In this document: in pieces, positions 40,425-49,420 of the stretch
Position numbering within the stretch: position 1 is the first letter of the stretch
How the letters are laid out: each line of letters opens with the position of its first letter
Origin: VXYK01 sp965221585
Lineage (GTDB): Bacteria > Actinomycetota > Acidimicrobiia > Acidimicrobiales > Aldehydirespiratoraceae
Length of the DNA stretch: 64,000 nt
Reading direction: 5' to 3'
Assembly (NCBI GenBank): GCA_965221585.1
Contig: OZ244898.1
Location: 2,914,001 to 2,978,000, forward strand
Translations under genes and position numbers: made by a program
The notes under the pieces: model-generated
Databases searched by the model: none
What the model was told of the DNA's origin: nothing
What the model saw: the letters and a program-made list of their open reading frames with translations, nothing else

Positions 40425-41612
40425 ATGGGTGAGCCTTTGGCTAACGGTTGCTTCTATGCTTCTCCGGTGCCTGAGATCATGTTCGGGCCTCGGGTCCGGA
40501 GGTCTCCGTATTTCGAGGCGACGGTGGCTGCCGGTGTGCGCGCCTTCACGATCTACAACCACATGTACATGCCGACTTCCTACGGTGATCCTGCCGAGGA
40601 GTACAGGCGTCTCACTGAGCGGGTGGCGCTGTGGGATGTGGCGGCTCAGCGCCAGGTCGAGATTGTCGGTCCTGATGCTGCGGGCGTTGTTCAGTATCTT
40701 TCGGCTCGCGACCTTGGGGGTCTCGTGGCCGGGCGGGCCCGTTACGCGCCGATCTGTGACCACGACGGGATTCTGATCAACGATCCGGTGGTGTTGTGTC
40801 TTGACGATGACCGTTTCTGGGTTTCGATCGCCGACAGCGACCTGTTGTTGTGGGCCAGGGCGGTGGCTGCGGAGCGTGGGGCCGATGTGCGGGTGTTCGA
40901 GCCGGATGTGTCGCCGTTGGCGATTCAGGGGCCTTGCGCGGTGGATCTGGCGGCCGAGCTGTTCGGTGCCGAGTTGGTGGGTTCGCTGGGGTTCTTCCAG
41001 CATGCCTGGACGGAGATCGACGGGATCGAGCTGGTGCTGTGCCGTTCTGGTTGGAGCAAGCAGGGCGGTTTTGAGATGTTCCTGACCGACGGGTCTCGGG
41101 GGGTGGAGCTTTGGGACACGGTGATGGCGGCGGGGGCTCGGTTCGGGATCGGGCCGGGGTCGCCAAATCCGGTTGAGCGGATCGAGAGCGGGCTGTTGTC
41201 GTACGGGTCTGACAACGATGCGAGGACCGATCCGTTCGAGGCCGGGTTGGGCGGCTGGGTGGATATTGACGCCGGCTACGACTTCATCGGCAGGGCGGCG
41301 CTGCAGCGGCGGCAGGAGCGTGGGATCGAGCGTGCTCTGGTGAACGTTTCTTTTGTCGACGATGCGGGCGTGGCTCCGTTGTTGCCGCTCGAGCATCCGC
41401 GGCCGGTGTGTGTCGATGGGGCGCCGGTGGGTGAGCTTCGCAACGCCGTCTGGTCTATTCGGCTGGGGCACGGCATCGGTATCGCCCTTGTGGCTAGGGC
41501 GGCGACAGTGCCCGGCACCCGCCTGGTTGTTGATCTCGGCGGTGTCGAGTTGGTGGCAGTGGTGGCCCCCGAGCCCTTCGGCACGCCCCGCCGCGCGATC
41601 TCCGTGAACTGA
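40425..41612 (+). CDS. DMSP demethylase-like GcvT-family protein
   Basis: 395 residues from ATG 40425; GTG 40467 or ATG 40479 ('MFGPRVRRSPYF') fit the family N-terminus better. It follows the DmdA pattern along its length: 'YNHMYMPTSYGD', 'WDVAAQRQVEIVGPDA', 'FWVSIADSDLLLWARA', 'PDVSPLAIQGP', 'LCRSGWSKQGGFEMFL' and 'VERIESGLLSYGSDND'. DmdA demethylates dimethylsulfoniopropionate with tetrahydrofolate. Related proteins act on other methylated compounds, so DMSP is inferred. It adds a second folate-dependent demethylase beside Tdm. Confidence 0.78.
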   Translation: MGEPLANGCFYASPVPEIMFGPRVRRSPYFEATVAAGVRAFTIYNHMYMPTSYGDPAEEYRRLTERVALWDVAAQRQVEIVGPDAAGVVQYLSARDLGGLVAGRARYAPICDHDGILINDPVVLCLDDDRFWVSIADSDLLLWARAVAAERGADVRVFEPDVSPLAIQGPCAVDLAAELFGAELVGSLGFFQHAWTEIDGIELVLCRSGWSKQGGFEMFLTDGSRGVELWDTVMAAGARFGIGPGSPNPVERIESGLLSYGSDNDARTDPFEAGLGGWVDIDAGYDFIGRAALQRRQERGIERALVNVSFVDDAGVAPLLPLEHPRPVCVDGAPVGELRNAVWSIRLGHGIGIALVARAATVPGTRLVVDLGGVELVAVVAPEPFGTPRRAISVN

Positions 41613-41659
41613 TTCTGGCGTGGTGGAAATTGTGGGGGGTTTGGGGTAGAAACAATGGT

Positions 41660-42442
41660 GTGTTGATCGTTGTTTCTCCGGCGAAGTCGCTGGATTATGA
41701 GTCGAAGCTGGTGACGAGGAAGCGCAGTGAGCCGCGGTTTCTGGACCGCAGCCGGGAGCTTGTCGAGGTGATGGCGCAGAAGTCGCCGCAGGAGCTCAGC
41801 GAGCTGATGTCGATCTCGCCGGCGCTGGGCGAGTTGAACCATGAGCGTTTCCAGGATTTCCACACTCCGTTCACTCCTGAGAATGCTCGGCCTGCGGTTT
41901 TGGCGTTCAACGGCGACGTCTATATGGGGATGGAGCCGCAGTCGTTCGGCGAGCGTGATTTCACGCATGCGCAGAAGACGCTGCGGATTCTGTCGGGTCT
42001 CTATGGGGTGCTGCGGCCGCTTGATCTGATGCAGCCTTACCGGTTGGAGATGGGGAGCCGGGTTGCGACTGCCCGTGGCTCCGATCTGTACGGGTTCTGG
42101 GGTGATTCGATCACTGATGTGTTGAATGCCGATGTGGACGCGAGTCCTGGGGCGCGTGCTCTGGTCAATCTGGCCTCGAATGAGTATTTCGGTGCTGTGA
42201 ATACCGACCGGCTCGAGGCGAGGCTGGTGAGTCCTGTGTTCTTGGACTCGAAGAACGGTGCCGAGCCGAGGATCGTGAGTTTCTTCGCGAAGCGGGCGCG
42301 GGGGTCGATGGCCGGCTGGATTGTGCGGAATCGGGTCGGGTCTGTGCGGGGCCTGATGGAGTTCGCTGAGGATGGTTACGGCTACGACCCGGACCGTTCA
42401 GATGCCAACCGCCCCGTCTTTGTCCGCTACAACCGTTCGTAG
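41660..42442 (+). CDS. yaaA: Peroxide stress protein YaaA
   Basis: About 260 residues from GTG 41660, giving the family start 'LIVVSPAKSLDYES'. Conserved 'HERFQDFHTPFTPENARPAVLAFNGDVYMGM' (in pieces), 'RILSGLYGVLRPLDLMQPYRLEMG', 'LVNLASNEYFGAV' and 'FFAKRARGSMAGWIV' are complete. In E. coli YaaA limits iron-driven DNA and protein damage during peroxide stress and binds DNA. It is 47 bp after the demethylase-like gene and might share its transcript. Confidence 0.93.
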   Translation: MLIVVSPAKSLDYESKLVTRKRSEPRFLDRSRELVEVMAQKSPQELSELMSISPALGELNHERFQDFHTPFTPENARPAVLAFNGDVYMGMEPQSFGERDFTHAQKTLRILSGLYGVLRPLDLMQPYRLEMGSRVATARGSDLYGFWGDSITDVLNADVDASPGARALVNLASNEYFGAVNTDRLEARLVSPVFLDSKNGAEPRIVSFFAKRARGSMAGWIVRNRVGSVRGLMEFAEDGYGYDPDRSDANRPVFVRYNRS

Positions 42443-42465
42443 CGACTGACGCTCCTTGCTGGCGG

Positions 42466-43668
42466 TCAGTCGGCGGGGTGGGGGTGTTGTTGGGGCTCCA
42501 GGTGGAGGTCGGGGTCGGTGTAGGGGTGGGCACGGGCGACTTCTTCGTTGAGGTCGGCGCCGAGGCCTGGGGCGGTGGGTGGGATTACGTAGCCGTCGTG
42601 CCATTGGATGGGTGTAGTGAGGAGGTCGGCGTGGAACCCTCCGAAGGTCTGGATCGACTCGAGGATCAGGAAGTTGGGGGTGCAGGTGGCGAGGGCGATG
42701 TTGGCCAGCGCCTCGATGGGGCCGCAGTAGAGGTGCGGGGCGATCTGCACGTGGTGGGTTTCGGCGATGGCGGCGATCTTCTTGGTTTCGAGGATTCCGC
42801 CCGATCTGCCGAGGGCGGGTTGGAGGATGGCCGCGGCCTGGGCTTCGACGACTCGGGCGAATTCGTATTTGGTGGTGAGGCGTTCTCCGGTGGCGATCGG
42901 GATCGAGGTTTGGCGGGCGACTCTGGCCATTTCTGCGATGTTGTCGGGCGGTACGGGTTCTTCGAACCACATCGGGTCGTAGGGTTCGAGGGCTTGGGCG
43001 AGGCGGATGGCTCCTGCTGCGGTGAATTGGCCGTGGGTGCCGAAGAGCATGTCGGCTCTGGTGCCCACTGCTTCGCGGATGGCGGCGACGAAGGCTCGGC
43101 TGCGTTCGATGTCTTCGAGGCTGGGCATGTGGCCGTCGTAGACGGTGTAGGGCCCGGCGGGGTCGAACTTGATGGCGGTGAATCCTCGTTCGACTTCTTC
43201 TGCAGCTCGTTGGGCTGCGAGTGCGGGGTCTGTGTAGACGCGGCAGGGGTCGGGGCCGTCTTCAGGCGACGGGTAGAGGTAGGTATAGCTGCGGAGCCTT
43301 TGGTGGACCTGGCCGCCGAGCAGTTCGTAGACGGGTTTGTCGACGGCTTTGCCGATGAGGTCCCAGCAGGCGATCTCGATGCCGCTGAGGACGCTGATGA
43401 GCGATATGTCGGGGCGGGCTGTGTAGCCGCGTGCGTAGACGTTGCGCCAGAGGGCTTCGATGTGGAAGGGGTCGTGGCCGGCGACGTGTTGTTCGCAGAC
43501 GTCTTCGATCATGCGGGCGACGACGTCGGGGTGGAAGGTGGCGGTGTAGACCTCTCCGTAGCCGACGGTTCCGTCGTCGGCGACGAGTTTCACGAAGATG
43601 AAGTAGCGGCCTCCGAATGAGGGCGGAGGGTTGCCGACCACAAAGGTCTCGAACGTGTCAACCTTCAC
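42466..43668 (-). CDS. Enolase-superfamily (mandelate racemase/muconate lactonizing) dehydratase
   Basis: 400 residues. Capping domain with 'SFGGRYFIFVKLVADDGTVGYGE' (in pieces), barrel with 'FTAIKFDPAGPYT' (KxD in place of the KxK base pair), metal-ligand motifs 'MLFGTHGQFT', 'MWFEEPVPPDN', 'PIATGERL', 'ILQPALGRSGGI', and catalytic His in 'QIAPHLYCGPIEA'. These fit the galactonate/mannonate-type sugar-acid dehydratase branch. The exact acid is unknown; no sugar-acid pathway is adjacent. It is convergent with yaaA and divergent from the methyltransferase. Confidence 0.85.
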   Translation of the reverse strand: MKVDTFETFVVGNPPPSFGGRYFIFVKLVADDGTVGYGEVYTATFHPDVVARMIEDVCEQHVAGHDPFHIEALWRNVYARGYTARPDISLISVLSGIEIACWDLIGKAVDKPVYELLGGQVHQRLRSYTYLYPSPEDGPDPCRVYTDPALAAQRAAEEVERGFTAIKFDPAGPYTVYDGHMPSLEDIERSRAFVAAIREAVGTRADMLFGTHGQFTAAGAIRLAQALEPYDPMWFEEPVPPDNIAEMARVARQTSIPIATGERLTTKYEFARVVEAQAAAILQPALGRSGGILETKKIAAIAETHHVQIAPHLYCGPIEALANIALATCTPNFLILESIQTFGGFHADLLTTPIQWHDGYVIPPTAPGLGADLNEEVARAHPYTDPDLHLEPQQHPHPAD

Positions 43669-43873
43669 TCTGGCCCTCCTTGCGCGTGTTCAGTCAGAGG
43701 CTAGTTGGAGAGCCTGTTCTACACGGCGTGTGTGTCATCGTGCACGGTGGAGCGGTTTCGTGCCGGTTGACGCTCACTGTCACACTGGGGATGTAGTTTG
43801 GGGGTATGACTGTGGACGGCTTGTGGACAGCGGCGCGCGGGGTCTCGGGCTGTGCTGGGCCGGGTGGTCTGTC

Positions 43874-45382
43874 GTGAGTGGCGCGGAGCGGCGTCGGGGG
43901 GGTACTTCCACGTCGAGTTTCGGGAGCGGGCGGCGTGAGGGGCATGACGCTTCGGCGTTCTATGGGCGCTTCCCTGCACCGCAGATCAGCGACGACGACC
44001 GTATTGCTGAGCCTTCGTGTGTCGACCGACTGTGGGTGGGTGATGCCCGCTACATGGACTCGGTCGGTGAGGTGGCCGACAATTCGGTGGCGCTTGTGGT
44101 GACCTCGCCTCCGTATTTCGCGGGCAAGGAGTACGAGCAGACCTTGGGGCAGGGGCATGTTCCGGCCGATTATCTGGCGTATCTCGACATGTTGACCGAG
44201 GTGTTTGCGGAGTGTAAGCGCAAGTTGGAGCCGGGTGGCCGGATTGCGGTGAATGTGGCGAATCTGGGGCGTCGTCCTTACCGTTCGTTGTCGGCGGATG
44301 TGGTGCAGATTCTGCAGGACCGTCTGCGGCTGCTGCTGCGGGGTGAGGTCATCTGGAAGAAGGCCGAGGGCGCGGCGGGCAACTGTGCGTGGGGGAGTTT
44401 CCGGGGGCCGGCCAATCCGGTCCTGCGTGATCTGACTGAGCGGGTGGTGATCGCCTCCAAGGGCCGGCTGGATCGTGCCCGGCCGGTGGCGCAGAGGGAG
44501 CTTGAGGGCCTGCCTTCGGAGGCGACCGCGTCTGTGGAGGAGTTCATGGAGGCGACGACGGATGTGTGGGAGATCCGGCCGGCTTCGGCGACTCGTGTCG
44601 GTCATCCTGCGCCGTTCCCGGTGGAGTTGCCGAAGCGACTGATCGAGCTCTACACGTATCGGGGTGACCTGGTGTTGGATCCGTTCATGGGGGCCGGGAC
44701 TACGGCGGTGGCCGCGGTGCGCACGGGGCGTCACTATGTCGGGTTCGACACCGACGCGGATTACATCGCCACGGCCGAGCAGCGCGTTGTCGGCGAGCGT
44801 GAGCGGCTTGCGGAGCCGGCGGATTCGCTCGAGTGGCCGGTCACGGTTCCTCGCAGCCGTCAGTTGAGTTTTGCTGAGGAGTTGGGGGATGCGTCGTTGC
44901 CGTCGAACAGCCGTTCAGCACCGTCCGAAGACGAGGGTGATTTCCAGGCCCGGGCCGGTCGTGAGGGGCGTAAGGCGCAGGAGATGGCTTACGCGGTTCT
45001 GGTTTCTTGTGGGTTTCAAGATATTCGCGAGAAGGTTGCTCGGGCTGGGGGTGTGGAGGTGAACCTCGTAGCTCTCGACGGGCATGGCCGGGAGTGGTGT
45101 TTCGATGTGTCGGGGGCTTTCAGTGTGACTCAGCGGCCGGGTCTCAAGCGCACCGACACTCTGTGGAAGGCGCTCGGCAAGGCCTCGGTGCTGCATTCAA
45201 ACGATCCGAGCACTCGGCTGGTTCTGTTGACGACGGACCGTCCGGATCCCAACAGTTCCGGCGACCGTGCGCTGCGTGAGGTGACCGGCGAGGGAAAGCC
45301 CGTGCACGATGTGATCTGCATGCTCTCGCAGAAGGACCTCGACCGCCTCAAGGCCCTGGCCACCGGCGACTCCCCCGAGTAG
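43874..45382 (+). CDS. DNA methyltransferase with an extra C-terminal domain
   Basis: About 502 residues from GTG 43874; a longer frame extends to 43631 but covers the divergent promoter region. Motif IV 'VVTSPPYFAGKEYEQ' precedes motif I 'LDPFMGAGTTAVAAV', the order of beta-class N4-cytosine/N6-adenine enzymes. 'RGDLVLDPFMGAG' and 'GFDTDADYIATAEQR' finish the SAM site. The last ~150 residues, with 'GREGRKAQEMAYAVLVSCG', 'VEVNLVALDGHGREWCFDV' and 'KRTDTLWKALGKASVLH', form a separate alpha/beta domain resembling a nuclease fold without the usual D-ExK triad. No restriction gene is next to it. Confidence 0.82.
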   Translation: MSGAERRRGGTSTSSFGSGRREGHDASAFYGRFPAPQISDDDRIAEPSCVDRLWVGDARYMDSVGEVADNSVALVVTSPPYFAGKEYEQTLGQGHVPADYLAYLDMLTEVFAECKRKLEPGGRIAVNVANLGRRPYRSLSADVVQILQDRLRLLLRGEVIWKKAEGAAGNCAWGSFRGPANPVLRDLTERVVIASKGRLDRARPVAQRELEGLPSEATASVEEFMEATTDVWEIRPASATRVGHPAPFPVELPKRLIELYTYRGDLVLDPFMGAGTTAVAAVRTGRHYVGFDTDADYIATAEQRVVGERERLAEPADSLEWPVTVPRSRQLSFAEELGDASLPSNSRSAPSEDEGDFQARAGREGRKAQEMAYAVLVSCGFQDIREKVARAGGVEVNLVALDGHGREWCFDVSGAFSVTQRPGLKRTDTLWKALGKASVLHSNDPSTRLVLLTTDRPDPNSSGDRALREVTGEGKPVHDVICMLSQKDLDRLKALATGDSPE

Positions 45383-45386
45383 CCGC

Positions 45387-45418
45387 CGGCCCGACCGGGC
45401 CGGGCCAGGGCACCTGGC
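45387..45418. terminator. GC-rich hairpins between convergent genes
   Basis: Two stems lie back to back between the methyltransferase stop and the SLH gene stop: CGGCCCG/CGGGCCG (45387-45402) and GCCAGG-gca-CCTGGC (45404-45418). No T-run is present, so a bidirectional terminator is only likely from position. Confidence 0.4.
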
Positions 45419-45423
45419 GGGGG

Positions 45424-48400
45424 TTAGGGGACGGTTACTTGGTCGCCGGATTGGGTGCGGGTGTCGTAGGTGGATTGGACTTCGCCGGTGCAGCCGATGG
45501 CGTTGCAGGCGCTGACCTTGGCCACGTAGGTGCCCGGGGCGAGGCCGGTGACGGTGTAGGTGTGGGTGCCGACCCCGACGATCGCCTCACCGCTGGAACC
45601 TGGCGCCCCGGCTACTGAGGGGAACCAGCGCACCTTGTAGCTGGTCACTCCCTGCAGTCCTTCTCCGCTGGCTTCCCAGGTGATGACTTTGGTGCTGTCG
45701 GGTTCGCTGGCGATTGCGTCGTTGATCCTGACCGCATTGATCGACACGGCGGTCGGGATGCCGGCTGTCTTGAGTATGGCGGCGTAGCCGGAGGTGCCCA
45801 CCGATCCGGAGCGGGTCACGGCTCTGACTCTGACTTCGTAGCTGGCGCCTACTTCGAGACCGGTGATCTGTGTGGTCAGCGCGCCGAGCGGGAAGTCGGT
45901 TCCGGCTGATTGGGTGTCGCCGTCGACGGTCTGCCAGACGTGTGCGGGGTAGCGGGCGTCGGGCACTGGTTTGTCGGGGTCGGCGAGCCGGCGGTACTGG
46001 ACTTCGTATCCGGTGATCGGGGGTCCGCCGTTGGTCCGGGTGACGGCGGTCCAGCTGACCGTCAGTTGGGTGCCGTCGCCTGCCGTCCCGTCGCTGTTGA
46101 CTGTCGCCGCGGTGGCGGTGACCGTTTGGGGTGCGGGTGGCACCGACGAGGTGAATCCGCTGATTTCGTGGCTGTATCCGCTGCTGCCGACTGCGTTGAC
46201 GGCACTGATGATCACGAAGTAGTTGGTGCCGTCTTTGAGTCCGGTGATGGTGTGGCGGTTGGCGGGTGCGTTGATGCGGATGGGGCTCACGTATTGGCCG
46301 CTGTCGCCTTCGGCGTAGCGGAGCAGGTAGTGGGTGATTGGTGTGCCGCCGTCGTCGGGCGGGTTCCAGGTCACGGTCAGCAGCTGGAATCCTGTTTCGA
46401 TGTCGATGTTGGTTCCGGATGCGGTTTCGTCGACGCCGATGCTGGCGGGTTGGGTGGCCGGGGTTGCCGAGGTGTGGGCCCAGGGACCGCCTTCGGCTGG
46501 GCTCGGGTTGGCTGTGGCGCCGTCGCCGTCGTGGTCGTTGGTTGCTTGGACTCGTATGTCGAAGGAGACTCCTCGGCCGGTTGCAGAGCCGCTGCGGTGG
46601 TCTTTGAGCCCGGTGATGATGACTCTTCGGCTGGTGATGTCGGTGGCTGTGAGGGTGACTTCGGTCCAGTCTCCGGCGCGGATCTCGTCGTTGGTGTCGG
46701 GGGAGCTCGGGGGCACGAAGGATTCGCGGTATTGCAGGATGTAGCCGACCACGGGGTTGGTGCCGTTGGCTGTCGGCGGGTCCCAGGTGACGAGCAGCGA
46801 TTCGGGGTCGACGACTACCGGGTTGCCGCTGGTGTCGGCTGCTGGGGGCGGGCCGGCGGTGAGGTTGCGCGGGGCGTCGGGCACGGCTTTGGGTATGGCG
46901 GTGACTTCGGCTGAGGGTGGGCTCTGGCCGGCGGCGGAGACGGCTTTGACCGACACGGTGTATCCGAAGCCGTTGGTCAGCCCGGTGATGGTTGTGGAGG
47001 TGATTGTGCCGGCGACGTTGATCTGTCTGGGTGCTCCGCCTGATGCGTAGGTGATTTCGTAGCCGGTGATTGCGCTGCCGCCGGTGCTGGCCGGCGGGGT
47101 CCAGGTGACTTGCAGGGATTCGTGGGCTGACAGCACGCCGCTCGCTTCGAGGGTCGGGGGTCCTGGTACCTGTACGGGTGTGGCTGTTGCTGTGGCCCAG
47201 AGCCAGGGGGCGGTGGGGCTGGATTTGATGTTGACTGCCCTGACGCGTACTTGGCAGGGCTGTCCGTTCTCGAGGCCGGTGATGGTGATGGTGTAGGTCT
47301 CGGTCGGGACGTTAAGGACGTCGACTCGTCCGGCCGGGTTGCCGGGGATCCCGGCGGTGATCCAGCCGCTGCTGCCGCTGGCGGTGGCGCAGTTGCGTTC
47401 GACCCGGTAGCTGTCGACGGGTTCGCCGCCGTCGTCGAGCGGGGCTCCCCATTTGACGGTGAGTTCTGTTCCTGAGGTCGCCGAGGCGGTGACTGCGAGG
47501 TTGGTGGGCAGGCCGGGGGCGACGGTGGTGGGGCTGACCGGGTCGCCGTTGGGCGCGGGGGTTCGGGGGCCTCCGCCGGCGGCGTTGAGGGCGGTGATCC
47601 ATACGTAGTACGACGAGGGGTTGGCTGTGGTGGTGTTGCGCAGGCCGGTGATGGTGTGGGTGCGTGCGGCGGGGTCGTCGATCTGGTGTCGGGAGGGTTC
47701 GACTCGGCGGTTGGCGGTCCATTGGACGAGGTAGCCGGTGATTTCGCTGCCGCCGTCGTCGGCGGGTGGTTCCCAGGTGAGGGTCAGTTCGGTGTTGCCG
47801 GGTTCGACGTTGAAGCTGCTGACGAGTCCTGGGGTGGTTGCGGGGATGCCTGTGGCTTCGTCGGACCATGGTCCGGTGCCTGTTGCGTTGATGGAGGCGA
47901 CTCTGATCGTGTATTCGGTGCCTTTGGTGAGGCCGGTGATTCTGGTTGAGGCGGTTCTGGTGTTTTGTTGTCGGGTTGTGGCGTAGTCTTCGGTGCCGTA
48001 TTTCCATTGCACGACGTAGCTGGTTGCTCCGAGGCCTCCGGCGGCGGAGGGCGGGGTCCAGGTCAGGTTGAGTTCGGTGCCGTCTCCGCCTGGTCGGGCT
48101 GTGATGTCGGTGGGGGCTGCGGCTCTGGTGTTGACCAGTGAGCGGTAGAGGCGGGCGACGAACGATCCCATTTGTTCGCGGGTCACTCCGGCTCTTGGGG
48201 CGAAGGTTGTGGGTGTGGTGCCGGTGGTGACTCCGAGTCCGTAGATCTGGGCGATCGCTTTGCGCTGTTCGGCTGAGCGCCGCCCGATGTCGGTGAAGTT
48301 GGTGCTGGCGACTGGCGGTTCGACGCCTCTGATCGCCTTGTAGAGGCGTACTAGGAACAGGGCCATGTGTGATCGCAGCACTGGGGCTTTGGGCGAGTAT

Positions 48401-48882
48401 GTGGTGGCGGTGGTGCCTGTGGTGATGTCGAGTCCGTAGATGCGGGCTATGTCGTCGACGGCGAAGGAGGTCTCGGGCACGTCGGTGAAGGGTGTTTCGA
48501 CGATTTCTGCGTCGAGGCCGGTGACTGCTTTGTAGGTGCGGGCCATGAAGGCGGCCATTTCTTCACGGGTTACTTCTTCTCGGGGGCGGTAGCGGTTGCT
48601 TGATGGCCGGGTGATGCCGAGTTCTACGAGGCAGCGGATGTCGTCGTAGGCGAAGCTGTTGGGGTCGACGTCGGTGAGGGTCAGGGGGCCGGTTCCTGAT
48701 GGGCAGGTGATGTCGTCGGTGTCGCCGTTGGTTTGGGCGTTGGCTGTGGCGGTGGCGAGTCCGAGCGAGCCGGCGAGTGTGATGAGGACGATTGCGGTTC
48801 GCAGGATCTGTAGCAGGTTTGGCCGGGTCGAGCGGTGTGGGTTCGGTGCTGGCGCTGGTTTGTCGCTGACTGCTGGTCGCAT
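45424..48882 (-). CDS. SLH-like + 8 FN3-domain secreted surface protein (paralogue A)
   Basis: 1152 residues. A signal peptide (about 25-50, ending 'LGLATATANAQ') is followed by three SLH-like repeats (about 65-250; each with an F/LTDV start and a 'R-E-x-M-x-x-F-x-A-R-x-Y' end), then eight fibronectin type III domains (about 255-1140) marked by repeated 'TWxPP', 'ITGY' and 'YTVxVxAxNAxG' signatures. It ends without a membrane anchor. SLH domains often tether proteins to cell-wall polymers; FN3 arrays act as spacers or binders. It shares architecture, but not the 434-bp identity, with the two proteins at 51.7-59.6 kb. Start ATG 48882 follows ACGGAGCAGCAGCG. Confidence 0.85.
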   Translation of the reverse strand: MRPAVSDKPAPAPNPHRSTRPNLLQILRTAIVLITLAGSLGLATATANAQTNGDTDDITCPSGTGPLTLTDVDPNSFAYDDIRCLVELGITRPSSNRYRPREEVTREEMAAFMARTYKAVTGLDAEIVETPFTDVPETSFAVDDIARIYGLDITTGTTATTYSPKAPVLRSHMALFLVRLYKAIRGVEPPVASTNFTDIGRRSAEQRKAIAQIYGLGVTTGTTPTTFAPRAGVTREQMGSFVARLYRSLVNTRAAAPTDITARPGGDGTELNLTWTPPSAAGGLGATSYVVQWKYGTEDYATTRQQNTRTASTRITGLTKGTEYTIRVASINATGTGPWSDEATGIPATTPGLVSSFNVEPGNTELTLTWEPPADDGGSEITGYLVQWTANRRVEPSRHQIDDPAARTHTITGLRNTTTANPSSYYVWITALNAAGGGPRTPAPNGDPVSPTTVAPGLPTNLAVTASATSGTELTVKWGAPLDDGGEPVDSYRVERNCATASGSSGWITAGIPGNPAGRVDVLNVPTETYTITITGLENGQPCQVRVRAVNIKSSPTAPWLWATATATPVQVPGPPTLEASGVLSAHESLQVTWTPPASTGGSAITGYEITYASGGAPRQINVAGTITSTTITGLTNGFGYTVSVKAVSAAGQSPPSAEVTAIPKAVPDAPRNLTAGPPPAADTSGNPVVVDPESLLVTWDPPTANGTNPVVGYILQYRESFVPPSSPDTNDEIRAGDWTEVTLTATDITSRRVIITGLKDHRSGSATGRGVSFDIRVQATNDHDGDGATANPSPAEGGPWAHTSATPATQPASIGVDETASGTNIDIETGFQLLTVTWNPPDDGGTPITHYLLRYAEGDSGQYVSPIRINAPANRHTITGLKDGTNYFVIISAVNAVGSSGYSHEISGFTSSVPPAPQTVTATAATVNSDGTAGDGTQLTVSWTAVTRTNGGPPITGYEVQYRRLADPDKPVPDARYPAHVWQTVDGDTQSAGTDFPLGALTTQITGLEVGASYEVRVRAVTRSGSVGTSGYAAILKTAGIPTAVSINAVRINDAIASEPDSTKVITWEASGEGLQGVTSYKVRWFPSVAGAPGSSGEAIVGVGTHTYTVTGLAPGTYVAKVSACNAIGCTGEVQSTYDTRTQSGDQVTVP

Positions 48883-49044
48883 CGCTGCTGCTCCGTTCTG
48901 GGGTCGGCTTGTTGCGGTTCGCCGATTGTTGTCGAATCTATCTCTTATGCGCGCAACATTCAGAACTTGGGGTGCTTGAGGATCCCGTTTCTGGGTTGGT
49001 CGCCGGTATGCGCCGGTTTCGGGCCTTTTTGCCCATCGCGGGAG

Positions 49045-49392
49045 TTAGGCGGCAAGGAAGACCGAGCCGCAGATGGAGACGGTCATCACGGCGACTGCCG
49101 CAATGAACGCCCAAACGTCTCTGCTGCGGCGGGCAATCAGTTCCGCGAACCGCGTGTCGACCGCTGCGAATCGAGTGTCGATCTCTGCGAATCGCGTATC
49201 GAACCCAGCGAACCGGGTGTCGAACCCAGCGAACCGTGTGTCGACGGCCGCGAATTGCTTCTGGATCTCAGCGAGCTGCTCGCGGATCAGCGCGAACTGG
49301 GAGTCCATCGTGGACTGGAGTTCGACTATCGAGGCCTTCAGGTCACTCTTGGTGGCCAGCGACTCCCATCCTCCAGGTGGTTGCTGTGCCAT
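49045..49392 (-). CDS. Coiled-coil protein with C-terminal membrane helix, heptad array
   Basis: 115 residues from ATG 49392, preceded by GAGTGGA. A long coiled coil contains five DTRFA(x)x heptads in a row (about 50-85), then a helix 'VWAFIAAVAVMTVSICGSVF' near the C-terminus. No catalytic motif. The array is like the repeat-length coils of Bdr or DUF1640-type proteins. It is 28 bp after the similar 49421 gene, and the pair lies beside SLH paralogue A. Confidence 0.68.
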   Translation of the reverse strand: MAQQPPGGWESLATKSDLKASIVELQSTMDSQFALIREQLAEIQKQFAAVDTRFAGFDTRFAGFDTRFAEIDTRFAAVDTRFAELIARRSRDVWAFIAAVAVMTVSICGSVFLAA

Positions 49393-49420
49393 TGGGTCCA
49401 CTCTCATCAAACTGCGGGCA

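Noticed and set aside
42478..43620. Long plus-strand open frame opposite the enolase-superfamily gene
   Set aside because: Gly/Val/Asp-rich composition is a mirror of the GC-rich minus gene, which has all its family motifs.
49045..49392. CRISPR or DNA repeat array at the DTRFA heptads
   Set aside because: The 21-bp units are tandem codons within one open frame and lack spacers.
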